Assembly: GCF_014145635.1 (NCBI RefSeq)
Contig: NZ_JACHTC010000014.1
Location: 26,750 to 90,749, forward strand
DNA from: Myroides sp. WP-1
GTDB lineage: Bacteria; Bacteroidota; Bacteroidia; Flavobacteriales; Flavobacteriaceae
DNA length: 64,000 bases
Direction of reading: 5' to 3'
Shown: positions 43,674-51,773 of the stretch, in pieces
Numbering within the stretch: position 1 is the stretch's first letter
Layout of the letters: every line of letters starts with the position of its first letter
Program-made: the position numbers and the translations under genes
The notes under the pieces: generated by a model
Database searches by the model: none
What the model was told of the DNA's origin: nothing
The model's input: only the letters and a program-made list of their open reading frames with translations

Positions 43674-44615
43674 TTATAAAAGTCCTTTTCCAATTTTATT
43701 CAAACGGTCTTGCGCTTCTAGTTCTTTCGAAATATTGTCAAGAATCCCGTTGATAAATATACTACTTTTTGGTGTAGAATACTCTTTTGCTAGCTCTAAA
43801 TATTCGTTTATTGTTACTTTTACTGGAATTGAAGAGAAACGCAACATCTCACAAATCGCCATTTTTAAAATAATAATATCGATAGCTGCAATTCGTTCTA
43901 CGTCCCAATTAGGTGTTTTTCCATCGTATTCTTTTGCAAACTCAGCACCATTCAAAACTGTTCTACGATATAAATCCATTGCAAAGTCTTTATCCTCTGA
44001 ATCTTTAAATACTTTAGGCACAAAGAAAGCTTGCTCTATATTTTTAAACTGTCTCAACTGTTTTTGAATCAATGTATTAACAACAGGCATATCATCTACC
44101 CAAGTTAGTTTTGTATCCTCTAAGAAATCGTATAACTTCTCGTTTGGCGCAATGATTTCTGTGTACAAATTCACAATAAAATCTTGATCCTCTTTAAAAG
44201 AACGCGTCGTCGATTTCATGTAATCTTTATACAATTGACTTGCTTTCACTTCGTCCAAGATTAATTGAACATAGTGATCTTTTCTTTGCCAGTACGTCAT
44301 ATTGCGTTCTTCCACTTTATTGCTAATAGAGGTAGAATTACTCAATAACTCAAGTACTTCGTTTTCGATAAATTTCTTGTTTGGATTGCGTTCTTCGTAA
44401 GTAGCTAAATGTTTTTTCTGAGAAATTTCGATGTATTCTTCTTCCTTTTTTCGAATTTCTATCAGGAGGGTTAGCATTAATAAGTATAACTCTTGTATAC
44501 TATCCATGCTGTGGTTTAAAAATTTCTCACCTACTTGAATTTGGTCAGAATTACTTTGGTGCAGGGCATAAAGCGTCTGCATCACCTTGATACGAATGTG
44601 TCTTCGATTTAACAT
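43674..44615 (-). CDS. nusB: Transcription antitermination factor NusB (long form)
   Basis: A 313-residue protein. The C-terminal half carries the NusB fold (WDVERIAAIDIIILKMAICEMLRFSSIPVKVTINEYLELAKEYSTPKSSIFINGILDNI), and the N-terminus begins MLNRRHIRIKVMQTLYAL, also conserved. The Bacteroidota form is about twice the length of E. coli NusB because of a long helical insertion. It works with NusA/E/G on rRNA transcription. First gene of the nusB-DUF1573-yajC operon; -7 box TACCTTTG at 44660-44667. Confidence 0.93.
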   Translation of the reverse strand: MLNRRHIRIKVMQTLYALHQSNSDQIQVGEKFLNHSMDSIQELYLLMLTLLIEIRKKEEEYIEISQKKHLATYEERNPNKKFIENEVLELLSNSTSISNKVEERNMTYWQRKDHYVQLILDEVKASQLYKDYMKSTTRSFKEDQDFIVNLYTEIIAPNEKLYDFLEDTKLTWVDDMPVVNTLIQKQLRQFKNIEQAFFVPKVFKDSEDKDFAMDLYRRTVLNGAEFAKEYDGKTPNWDVERIAAIDIIILKMAICEMLRFSSIPVKVTINEYLELAKEYSTPKSSIFINGILDNISKELEAQDRLNKIGKGLL

Positions 44616-44760
44616 GCTACTAAAGAACTTAAAATGATTTGAATTTTTATTTCAGCCGACAAAGGTAATAAATAATATTTCTTATCAAACTAAATATTGG
44701 GATTCCTTCTTTAGATTTAACTTGATTTTACAAACTTTCCGTCTAGTACATTTCAAAAAC

Positions 44761-44787
44761 AAAAAAAAACGAGACCCTTAGGCCTCG
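44761..44787 (-). terminator. Terminator downstream of the siderophore-interacting protein gene
   Basis: On the minus strand: CGAGGCC, TAAG loop, GGTCTCG, then nine Ts. It ends the transcript of the gene at 44867. Confidence 0.8.
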
Positions 44788-44800
44788 CTCTCCGATTTAA

Positions 44801-44863
44801 TTAAAGGTATTGAATAGTGAATCTACCTCTTTGACAATACATACATGTAGGTTCAACTTGCAT
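44801..44863 (-). CDS. Possible 20-aa peptide with a CxxC pair
   Basis: An ATG 3 bp after the siderophore-interacting protein stop opens a 20-codon frame, MQVEPTCMYCQRGRFTIQYL, that stops before the terminator. The CMYC pair and the tight coupling make it worth noting, but a frame this short can arise by chance. Confidence 0.25.
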   Translation of the reverse strand: MQVEPTCMYCQRGRFTIQYL

Positions 44864-44866
44864 CTC

Positions 44867-45694
44867 TTATTCATCTAAACTCGCTTTTTCTGCGCGTCGA
44901 TCAGCTTCTGAAACATTTTCAGCCTTTCCGAATTTCCAGTAAGAATACGCATAAAGTTCGTCTTTGGTCCAATTTTGCTCTTTACGCAAAAAGTTTCGCA
45001 TAATCTTTACGGTAGAAAACTCCGCAGCTACATAGGCAAATTTGGATTCCATTTCTCCCTGTGCTTCAATATAAGCGACTGCTTTTTCGGCTAACTCAGT
45101 ACTTTGTCCGGGTGTTGGATTGATGATCCATTCAATCGATGCACTAGCTTTTGTAGGTAGCACTTGAATATCTTCTTTTGTTTCTACTTCAATAAATGCT
45201 TGCGCCTGTACTCCTGCAGGTAAATCTTCTAAAATTGCTCCCAATACAGAAATTGCTGTTGCATCTCCTACTAAAACATAGCGATTAGCTTTCGGATATA
45301 ACACTGCTGCTTCAGTTCCCATTGCTACGCCTAGCTCTGCCCCTATGGGTGCTTGAATAGCCCATTTAGATGCAGGCCCTTCATCGCCATGTGCAACAAA
45401 ATCAACATACAACTCATTTGTTTCTAAATTAATTCCCCTGTGTGTATACGTTCGAACACTCGGACGAATCGCTTCATCCATAGGAACCCACTGTCCCTTT
45501 TCGAAATCAAACTCAGGTAAGTGAACTCGATCACATCCTTCTGGAGCTAAAAAAATCTTATTATTTACTCCTATAGTCGTTTGACTGAATTTTTGTGCAT
45601 CAGGGCCTTCCAAAGTAATGCGTATATAATGCGGTGTGATATAAGTTCTATTCTTTAATCTAAATATTCCTCGATCTATCGTTTTCTTAGCCAT
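44867..45694 (-). CDS. Siderophore-interacting protein (FAD-binding ferric reductase)
   Basis: A 275-residue SIP-family protein: an FAD-binding barrel with RTYTHRGINLETNELYVDFVAHGDEGPASKWA and an NAD(P)-binding part with YVLVGDATAISVLGAILEDLPA, ending YSYWKFGKAE. Such enzymes reduce ferric siderophores in the cytosol (ViuB/YqjH type). Regulation by iron is expected. The leader has TATATTTG at 45739-45746 (minus) as a -7 box, but no convincing palindrome. Confidence 0.9.
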   Translation of the reverse strand: MAKKTIDRGIFRLKNRTYITPHYIRITLEGPDAQKFSQTTIGVNNKIFLAPEGCDRVHLPEFDFEKGQWVPMDEAIRPSVRTYTHRGINLETNELYVDFVAHGDEGPASKWAIQAPIGAELGVAMGTEAAVLYPKANRYVLVGDATAISVLGAILEDLPAGVQAQAFIEVETKEDIQVLPTKASASIEWIINPTPGQSTELAEKAVAYIEAQGEMESKFAYVAAEFSTVKIMRNFLRKEQNWTKDELYAYSYWKFGKAENVSEADRRAEKASLDE

Positions 45695-45923
45695 ATATCT
45701 TTAATTTATACAAGTCTCGTTATCTTATTGTTGGATAACAAATATAACTCTTTTAAATTAGATTAAGTTTAAATAATATATTGACTCATCGAATAATCCA
45801 ATACAATCCTCTTTTTGTCTACCTGCTCCACCTTCCTAAAAGGTTTAACAACATCCTAAAACCAAAAAATGTTTTTCCCTTCATTAGATTAATTTCTATT
45901 TTTGCTAAAAATTAAAAACACAC

Positions 45924-46532
45924 ATGTTAATTATTGGAATTGCAGGAGGAACAGGAAGTGGTAAAACAACCGTAGTTCACCAAATCATGAACGAACTACC
46001 TGAAACAGAAGTAGGTATTATATCACAAGATTCGTATTACAAAGCGACTGACAACCTGAGTTTAGAAGAGCGTACCCTGATCAATTTTGACCACCCTAGG
46101 TCTATTGATTTTGATCTTTTGGTTCAACATCTCAAAGAATTAAAAGAAGGAAAAAGTGTGAATCAACCCGTTTATTCGTTTGTTAAACACAATAGAACAG
46201 ATGATTATATACTTACACACCCTCGAAAAGTAATGATTGTTGAAGGGATTTTAATTTTGTGTAATCCAGAATTAAGAGAACTGTGTGACATTAAGATCTT
46301 TGTACATGCAGATTCTGATGAGCGATTAATCCGTCGATTAAAACGCGATATTGCAGAACGTGGACGCGACATGATGGAGGTTTTAAATCGTTATCAAAAC
46401 ACGTTGAAGCCTATGCACGATCAATTCATCGAACCATCAAAAGCATATGCAGATATCATTATTCCTAACGATACGTATAATACCGTAGCAATTGATATTG
46501 TTCGTACTGTAATTAATGAGAAAATAGGTTAA
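45924..46532 (+). CDS. udk: Uridine kinase
   Basis: A 202-residue kinase with Walker A GIAGGTGSGKTT, DSYYK, INFDHPRSIDFDLL, YSFVKHNR, the lid IVEGILIL and RLIRRLKRDIAERGRD. It phosphorylates uridine and cytidine with ATP or GTP. A TATTTTTG -7 box is at 45897-45904. It heads a flavobacterial gene string: ftsB-like and methylmalonyl-CoA-mutase genes follow on the same strand. Confidence 0.94.
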   Translation: MLIIGIAGGTGSGKTTVVHQIMNELPETEVGIISQDSYYKATDNLSLEERTLINFDHPRSIDFDLLVQHLKELKEGKSVNQPVYSFVKHNRTDDYILTHPRKVMIVEGILILCNPELRELCDIKIFVHADSDERLIRRLKRDIAERGRDMMEVLNRYQNTLKPMHDQFIEPSKAYADIIIPNDTYNTVAIDIVRTVINEKIG

Positions 46533-46559
46533 CTTTATACCACATAAATAATAACGCCA

Positions 46560-46883
46560 ATGGATTCTAAAAGTATGCTTCGCAAATTACGATACATCCG
46601 AATAGTAAAAAACCCGTTTTTTTTAATAACCATTGGTTTTATTGTTTGGATCGTTTTTTTTGACAGTTATTCTCTTGTCGAACACCATACAATTGATCAG
46701 GAAATAGATAAATTAGAAGAAAGAAGAGATTACTTTCAAGGAGAGATCGACAAAGACAAACAATCCATCAAAAACTTGAAAGATGGAGATGCGATAGAAA
46801 AATACGCAAGAGAAAAATATTACATGAAGCGAGATAACGAAGATATCTATATCATTGAGTTTGATACTCTATCTTCTAAGTAA
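46560..46883 (+). CDS. FtsB/DivIC-type septum formation initiator
   Basis: A 107-residue single-pass membrane protein: a helix (FFLITIGFIVWIVFFDSYSL), a coiled coil (IDQEIDKLEERRDYFQGEIDKDKQSIKNLKD), and the C-terminal EKYAREKYYMKRDNEDIYIIEF that marks FtsB/DivIC. It links the divisome components. It sits between udk and the mutase genes, a conserved flavobacterial arrangement. Confidence 0.9.
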   Translation: MDSKSMLRKLRYIRIVKNPFFLITIGFIVWIVFFDSYSLVEHHTIDQEIDKLEERRDYFQGEIDKDKQSIKNLKDGDAIEKYAREKYYMKRDNEDIYIIEFDTLSSK

Positions 46884-46901
46884 CCCCGACAATTAAATAC
46901 C

Positions 46902-48263
46902 ATGAACAACTCACTTTTCGACGAATTTAATTCTATTCCTTCCAAACAATGGAAAAATAGAATTCAATACGAACTACATGGAGCTGATTACAACGAAACC
47001 TTAGTTTGGGAAAGTTTAGAAGGTATTAAAGTACGTCCCTTCTATCATGGAGATGACAGTCGGGTAATTGCTGTTTCGACACAAACGTCTCAAGCGCAGA
47101 TGGCACATCCTATTTACATACAAGATGTAGAAAAAACCATCCTAAATGCTAAGGCCATCCTACAAAAAGGAACAGAAAGTATTTATTTTACCGTACCGCA
47201 CGCCAACATCGATTTGGAACAATTACTTCGTGCTTTACCTCGAGAAGTTGTTTATTTTTTTAGGTGTTCTTTTTTAGAGGAGACTTATCTACACAAACTT
47301 GCGCTTTGGGCAGAACAACACCAGTATACGATTCATATTCTTGTTGATCCAATCCATCAGTTACTCTCAGATGGCAACTGGTTTCACAATGTCGAACAAG
47401 ACTTCAAGATCTTGGAATCACTACTAAGTAAACATCAATCCGTGTGTCTTGTTATTGATACCAAACGATATCAAAATGCGGGAGCGAATACCATTCAACA
47501 GGTAGCCTATGCGTGCAGTCATTTCAATGAATACCTCACGCGATTAACAGCAATCAAACAACCTCTTTTTATTGAAGTAGCTATGGGGTCCAATTATTTT
47601 TTTGAAATAGCAAAACTCAAAGCGTTGCGTATTTTATTTGACTTAATTGGAAAGGAATACAAAGAACATCAATTGGATTGTAAAATTATTGCCACCCCAA
47701 CCAAGCGCAATAAAACTGTTTATGCTTCCAAAATCAATCAAATGCGCACGGCAACAGAATGCATGAGTGCTTTTTTGGGTGGGGCTGATTATGTAGGTAA
47801 TGTACCTTTCGATGCTTTGTATCGAAAAGACAATTTCGCCAGTCAGGAAATGGCCCGAAATCAATTGTTTATCCTAAAGAATGACAGCTATACTACCGCG
47901 GTTAACAACCCAACAGAAGGCGCATATTACATAGAGGATCTCACCAAACAAATAGCAGAAAAAGCATTAGATATTTTCAAGCAAATAGAAAAAGCAGAAG
48001 GATTTATCACCTCCTTGCATCAAGGTACTATTCAGCGTAAAATAGAAGAATCTGCAACCAAAGAACAAGAATTATTCCGATCGAATCAAGAAATTTTGGT
48101 TGGGATAAATTCGCTAGCCAGTACGAGAGAACAACTCCATGATCAACTAGAACTATATCCTTTTGTCAAGCAAAATCCGCGCAAGACCTTAATTATACCA
48201 CTCATTGAACGACGTTTGGCTGAGTTAGAAGAACAAAGAAGATTAACAGCGGAAACTAAATAA
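46902..48263 (+). CDS. mutA: Methylmalonyl-CoA mutase small-subunit homologue (MutA)
   Basis: A 453-residue protein of the small (non-catalytic) subunit type: FNSIPSKQWKNRIQYELHGADYNETLVWESLEGIKVRPFY at the start and FIEVAMGSNYFFEIAKLKALRILFDLIGKEY in the barrel. It has no cobalamin-binding DxHxxG. In relatives it forms a heterodimer with the catalytic large subunit, and the two are encoded side by side. Here the next gene is an odd, shortened homologue. Confidence 0.88.
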   Translation: MNNSLFDEFNSIPSKQWKNRIQYELHGADYNETLVWESLEGIKVRPFYHGDDSRVIAVSTQTSQAQMAHPIYIQDVEKTILNAKAILQKGTESIYFTVPHANIDLEQLLRALPREVVYFFRCSFLEETYLHKLALWAEQHQYTIHILVDPIHQLLSDGNWFHNVEQDFKILESLLSKHQSVCLVIDTKRYQNAGANTIQQVAYACSHFNEYLTRLTAIKQPLFIEVAMGSNYFFEIAKLKALRILFDLIGKEYKEHQLDCKIIATPTKRNKTVYASKINQMRTATECMSAFLGGADYVGNVPFDALYRKDNFASQEMARNQLFILKNDSYTTAVNNPTEGAYYIEDLTKQIAEKALDIFKQIEKAEGFITSLHQGTIQRKIEESATKEQELFRSNQEILVGINSLASTREQLHDQLELYPFVKQNPRKTLIIPLIERRLAELEEQRRLTAETK

Positions 48264-48272
48264 GCTTATTGT

Positions 48273-49706
48273 ATGAAAAGAAAGGATTTACAACATTTGA
48301 ATTTGAATTCTACTTCATTCAATACAGGGCCAATGTCGGCTGCTTGTACTGTTATTGAGGGAATAGATATCCGACAAAATTACACGGCAAAAGAAGTTGA
48401 AGATATAGAACCCATTGATTTTGCTGCCGGATTTGCTCCTTTTGTTCGAGGAATATCATCTTTAATGTATGTACAACAACCGTGGAATATTCAACTTTTA
48501 CCTGCTACTCATGCGTTAGAAGCGGGTAATACTTCCTATCGAAAACAAATTGCATTGGGGCAAAAGAATCTTCTTTTTGATCTATCCTCTCAAACTACAG
48601 CTGGAAGTTTGACTATTCAGACGGTAGAAGATGTAAAAATTCTTTTAGCGCAATTGCCTCTAGCTGAAATAACAACCACTATTCGCACCAATGAAGCACT
48701 TCTTCCTTTGTTTGCTATGTACCTTGTTGCTGCACAAGAACTAGGCATAGACACCAAACATTTACGCGGAAATTTGCAATATGATGTGCTCGATTTTACA
48801 ACAGATTCAGCTCCTTCTTTGCAAAAAGCTATTCTTGATAGTTTAGTTTATACTGCACAATATATGCCACACTTCAAGGTATTATCGCTTTCAAATGGCT
48901 ATTTAAAAAAGATAAACAGTACTGCTGACCAAGAAGTTGCCTATAGTTTAGCTCAAGGATTAGCCTTGGTTACTGCTGGGATAAAAGCTCAACTTCCTGT
49001 TGATTACGCAGCATCACAAGTGGTCTTTTCTTGGACAGTTGGAGTCAATTACTTCATGGAAATAGCCAAGATGAGAGCCACTCGCTTGCTTTGGTCTAAA
49101 TTAATTAGTTCATTAGAGCCAAAGAACGAACAAACGCTCGCCTTACCTATTCAAGCGCAAACCCAAACTTGGGGAACTGAAACTACTGGTGATTTAACAC
49201 CCACTACATTAGCAGCTACAGCAGCTATCTTTGGAGGTGCACAAGCGCTTGCCATCGCCTTTGACCATCCTTCTTATGGAGAACATACTGCTTTACAACT
49301 TCACAAATTCATCCAAGAAGAGATGAAAGCTACAAAAACAGTGGATCCTTGGGCGGGTAGTTACTATGTTGAACACACAACGTTAACCCTTGCAGAACAA
49401 GCATGGAATACTTTAAAGACTATTAACTCCGCAGACTCAATCGCTCATCTTGTAACACAGGTTGCGTTACAAAAAGAATCTAGTCAACAACGAGATACTG
49501 ATACAACTAGTGCTATCGATCCGATACAAGTTCAACGTACAGCGTCTATAAAAGCACAGCGCGACACTAAAAAAGTGGAAGCAGCATTAACTCAGTTATC
49601 CCAAGCAGCTGCCAATCCAAACGCTAATTTATTAGCTCTTGCTATTGACGCTGCAAAAGAAAGAGCTACAACGGAAGAGATTCAGCTCGCACTGCTTTCA
49701 AAATAA
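48273..49706 (+). CDS. Degenerate methylmalonyl-CoA mutase-like subunit lacking the cobalamin domain
   Basis: A 477-residue protein aligned to the barrel of the large subunit (FAAGFAPFVRGISSLMY, VSWTVGVNYFMEIAKMRATRLLWSKLI, VDPWAGSYYVEHTTLTLAEQAWNTL). The usual protein is about 700 residues with a C-terminal B12 domain; this one ends at LALLSK, with no trace of that domain in the 113 bp beyond. Active-site landmarks are altered: the RQYAG segment (catalytic Tyr) reads IQLLPA, and GYH (catalytic His) reads GYLKK. It is therefore unlikely to be a working mutase by itself. A different catalyst or a structural role is possible. Confidence 0.8.
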   Translation: MKRKDLQHLNLNSTSFNTGPMSAACTVIEGIDIRQNYTAKEVEDIEPIDFAAGFAPFVRGISSLMYVQQPWNIQLLPATHALEAGNTSYRKQIALGQKNLLFDLSSQTTAGSLTIQTVEDVKILLAQLPLAEITTTIRTNEALLPLFAMYLVAAQELGIDTKHLRGNLQYDVLDFTTDSAPSLQKAILDSLVYTAQYMPHFKVLSLSNGYLKKINSTADQEVAYSLAQGLALVTAGIKAQLPVDYAASQVVFSWTVGVNYFMEIAKMRATRLLWSKLISSLEPKNEQTLALPIQAQTQTWGTETTGDLTPTTLAATAAIFGGAQALAIAFDHPSYGEHTALQLHKFIQEEMKATKTVDPWAGSYYVEHTTLTLAEQAWNTLKTINSADSIAHLVTQVALQKESSQQRDTDTTSAIDPIQVQRTASIKAQRDTKKVEAALTQLSQAAANPNANLLALAIDAAKERATTEEIQLALLSK

Positions 49707-49789
49707 ACTAACAAACTAATAAGCAAGTAATTAAAAATATTAATCCTGCCTTTTTTGGGTGGTATTTCGTTAGTTACCTTCAAATCGCG

Positions 49790-49797
49790 TACCTTTG
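49790..49797 (+). promoter_or_regulatory. -7 promoter element of the second DEAD-box gene
   Basis: TACCTTTG 23 bp upstream of the ATG. No TTG at ideal spacing. Confidence 0.5.
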
Positions 49798-49819
49798 TGT
49801 GATTATATAAATAGCGATT

Positions 49820-51067
49820 ATGACATTTGAAGATTTACAGCTTAATAAAAATATTCTACGCGCCATTGGGGAGCTTGATTATCAAACCCCAACTCCTATC
49901 CAACAAAAAGTAATTCCCTTGGTTTTACAAGAAAAGGATGTCATCGGTTGTGCTCAAACGGGAACAGGAAAAACGGCTGCTTTTGCCATGCCTATTCTCC
50001 ACTATTTACATCGATTAGGAAATACTAAACGCACCAAAAATGCTCGTGTACTAGTAGTTACTCCAACCAGAGAATTAGCCCAACAAATCGCAGATAACTT
50101 TTCGCTATACGCCAAATATACGAATGCTACCCTAATGACCATTTACGGTGGTGTTTCAAGTAAACCCCAAATTGAACAATTAAACAAAGGCGCTGATATT
50201 ATTATTGGTACACCTGGACGATTGTTGGATTTATACAAACAGAAACACCTCAATTTAGATCATCTTCACTTTTTAGTACTTGATGAAGCGGATTTGATGT
50301 TGGACATGGGATTCATTGACGACGTAAAAAAATTAATTCAAGTTACTCCTGATACTAGACAGACTTTACTGTTTTCGGCAACCATGCCTTTACCTATTCG
50401 CGAATTGGCACACGACTTTTTGAAAAAACCAGAATATGTTGCTGTGGACGCAATCTCTTCTAGTGCTAAAACCGTAAAACAACAAGTGTATTTTGTTGAA
50501 AAAGGAGAAAAGAAAAAGCTCTTATATCACATCATTCGCAATCAAAAGCTAAGTGATGTATTGGTATTTACTAGAACCAAGCACGGAGCGGATGCTGTAG
50601 TAGAAGCTCTACAAAAAAACGGTGTTAATGCAGCTTCATTTCACGGCGATAAATCGCAAAATTTGAGACAAGAAGCTTTGGATAGTTTCAAGAAAAAGGA
50701 AATTAAAGTATTAGTAGCCACCGATATTGCAGCTCGTGGTATTGATATTGACTCACTTCCAATTGTTATTAATTACGATTTACCCAATATTCCTGAAACT
50801 TTTGTACACCGTATTGGTCGTACAGGAAGAGCGGGAAATGAAGGATTAGCTATTTCTTTCTGTGACAAATCAGAAAAACCGTATTGGGAAGCCATTGTCA
50901 AGTTTACGCGTACGCAACCTAAAACTATTTCTGATCATCCATTTCCTTGGAAAGAAGAACCCAAAAAAGGAGAAGCTGCACCAAAAAAAGACTATAGAAA
51001 CAAGTCTAAAAACGCCAATTCACGTAAATCAGAGAATTCGAAGAAAAATAAAAAACGCTGGTATTAA
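49820..51067 (+). CDS. DEAD-box RNA helicase (RhlE-like)
   Basis: A 415-residue helicase with all motifs: Q motif TPTPIQQKVIP, I AQTGTGKT, Ia PTRELAQ, II DEAD, III SAT, IV FTRTKHGAD, V TDIAARGID, VI HRIGRTGRAG. The C-terminal 50 residues are Lys/Asn/Ser-rich. It resembles RhlE/CsdA-type proteins in ribosome assembly or cold adaptation; the exact role is inferred. A SanA-like gene follows 19 bp later. Confidence 0.92.
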   Translation: MTFEDLQLNKNILRAIGELDYQTPTPIQQKVIPLVLQEKDVIGCAQTGTGKTAAFAMPILHYLHRLGNTKRTKNARVLVVTPTRELAQQIADNFSLYAKYTNATLMTIYGGVSSKPQIEQLNKGADIIIGTPGRLLDLYKQKHLNLDHLHFLVLDEADLMLDMGFIDDVKKLIQVTPDTRQTLLFSATMPLPIRELAHDFLKKPEYVAVDAISSSAKTVKQQVYFVEKGEKKKLLYHIIRNQKLSDVLVFTRTKHGADAVVEALQKNGVNAASFHGDKSQNLRQEALDSFKKKEIKVLVATDIAARGIDIDSLPIVINYDLPNIPETFVHRIGRTGRAGNEGLAISFCDKSEKPYWEAIVKFTRTQPKTISDHPFPWKEEPKKGEAAPKKDYRNKSKNANSRKSENSKKNKKRWY

Positions 51068-51086
51068 TACCGTTTAATTCCACACC

Positions 51087-51746
51087 ATGAAAAAAATTAT
51101 CTTTAGCATCGGAATCTTAAGTATTCTTGTGTTACTGTTTATTTGGATAGCGAATGTTCAAGTATCATCTAGCACGAAAGAACAGCTTTTTGATACCGTT
51201 GATCACATTCCCTACAACAAAGTAGGTATGGTTTTAGGAACCGCAAAGCAATTAAATGGCGGTCAGCTCAACTATTACTTCACCTATAGAATTGAAGCTG
51301 CGGCAAAGCTTTATCACGCTGGTAAAATTAGTTTTATTGTCGTGAGTGGAGACAATAGTCGTACAGGGTACAATGAGCCAAAAGATATGGAAGAAGCACT
51401 AATAGAGCAAGGTGTACCTAAAGATCATATCTATTTAGACTATGCGGGGTTTCGTACCTTAGACTCCGTTTACCGAATGAAAGCTATTTTTAACGAAGAT
51501 TCTTTTACGATTATCTCACAGCCTTTTCACAATGAAAGAGCCGTGTATATAGCGAATCACTTACAGCTAAAAACAGTTGGGTTCAACGCTCAAGATGTGA
51601 CGCGTAAATACGGTTTTAAAACCTTATTACGTGAAAAATTCGCCCGAGTAAAAGTACTACTCGATAATTTAATCAATAAGAAACCAAAATATTTAGGTTC
51701 ACCAATTCTCATTGGAGAAGGTCTAAAACAAGAAAAAGTCGAGTAA
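51087..51746 (+). CDS. SanA/YdcF-type (DUF218) membrane protein
   Basis: A 219-residue protein with one N-terminal helix (IIFSIGILSILVLLFIWIA) and a DUF218 domain: VGMVLGTAKQLNGGQLNYYFTYRIEAAAKLYHAGKISFIVVSGDNS, YNEPKDMEEALIEQGVPKDHIYLDYAGFRTLDSVYR, then IISQPFHNERAVYIA. The pattern matches SanA, an envelope barrier and vancomycin-resistance factor in E. coli. Its overlap with the stop at a terminator shows monocistronic or bicistronic expression with the helicase. Confidence 0.88.
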   Translation: MKKIIFSIGILSILVLLFIWIANVQVSSSTKEQLFDTVDHIPYNKVGMVLGTAKQLNGGQLNYYFTYRIEAAAKLYHAGKISFIVVSGDNSRTGYNEPKDMEEALIEQGVPKDHIYLDYAGFRTLDSVYRMKAIFNEDSFTIISQPFHNERAVYIANHLQLKTVGFNAQDVTRKYGFKTLLREKFARVKVLLDNLINKKPKYLGSPILIGEGLKQEKVE

Positions 51747-51762
51747 ATACTCGACTTTTTTA
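51733..51762. terminator. Bidirectional terminator
   Basis: Stem AAAGTCGAGTA / TACTCGACTTT with T run, overlapping the stop codon of the SanA-like gene. The convergent feoB also ends here. Confidence 0.85.
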
Positions 51763-51773
51763 TTCTTCTATTA

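Noticed and set aside
45757..45771. DtxR-like site TTAGATTAAGTTTAA upstream of the siderophore-interacting protein gene
   Set aside because: Too degenerate and one base longer than the feoAB palindrome; not convincing on its own.
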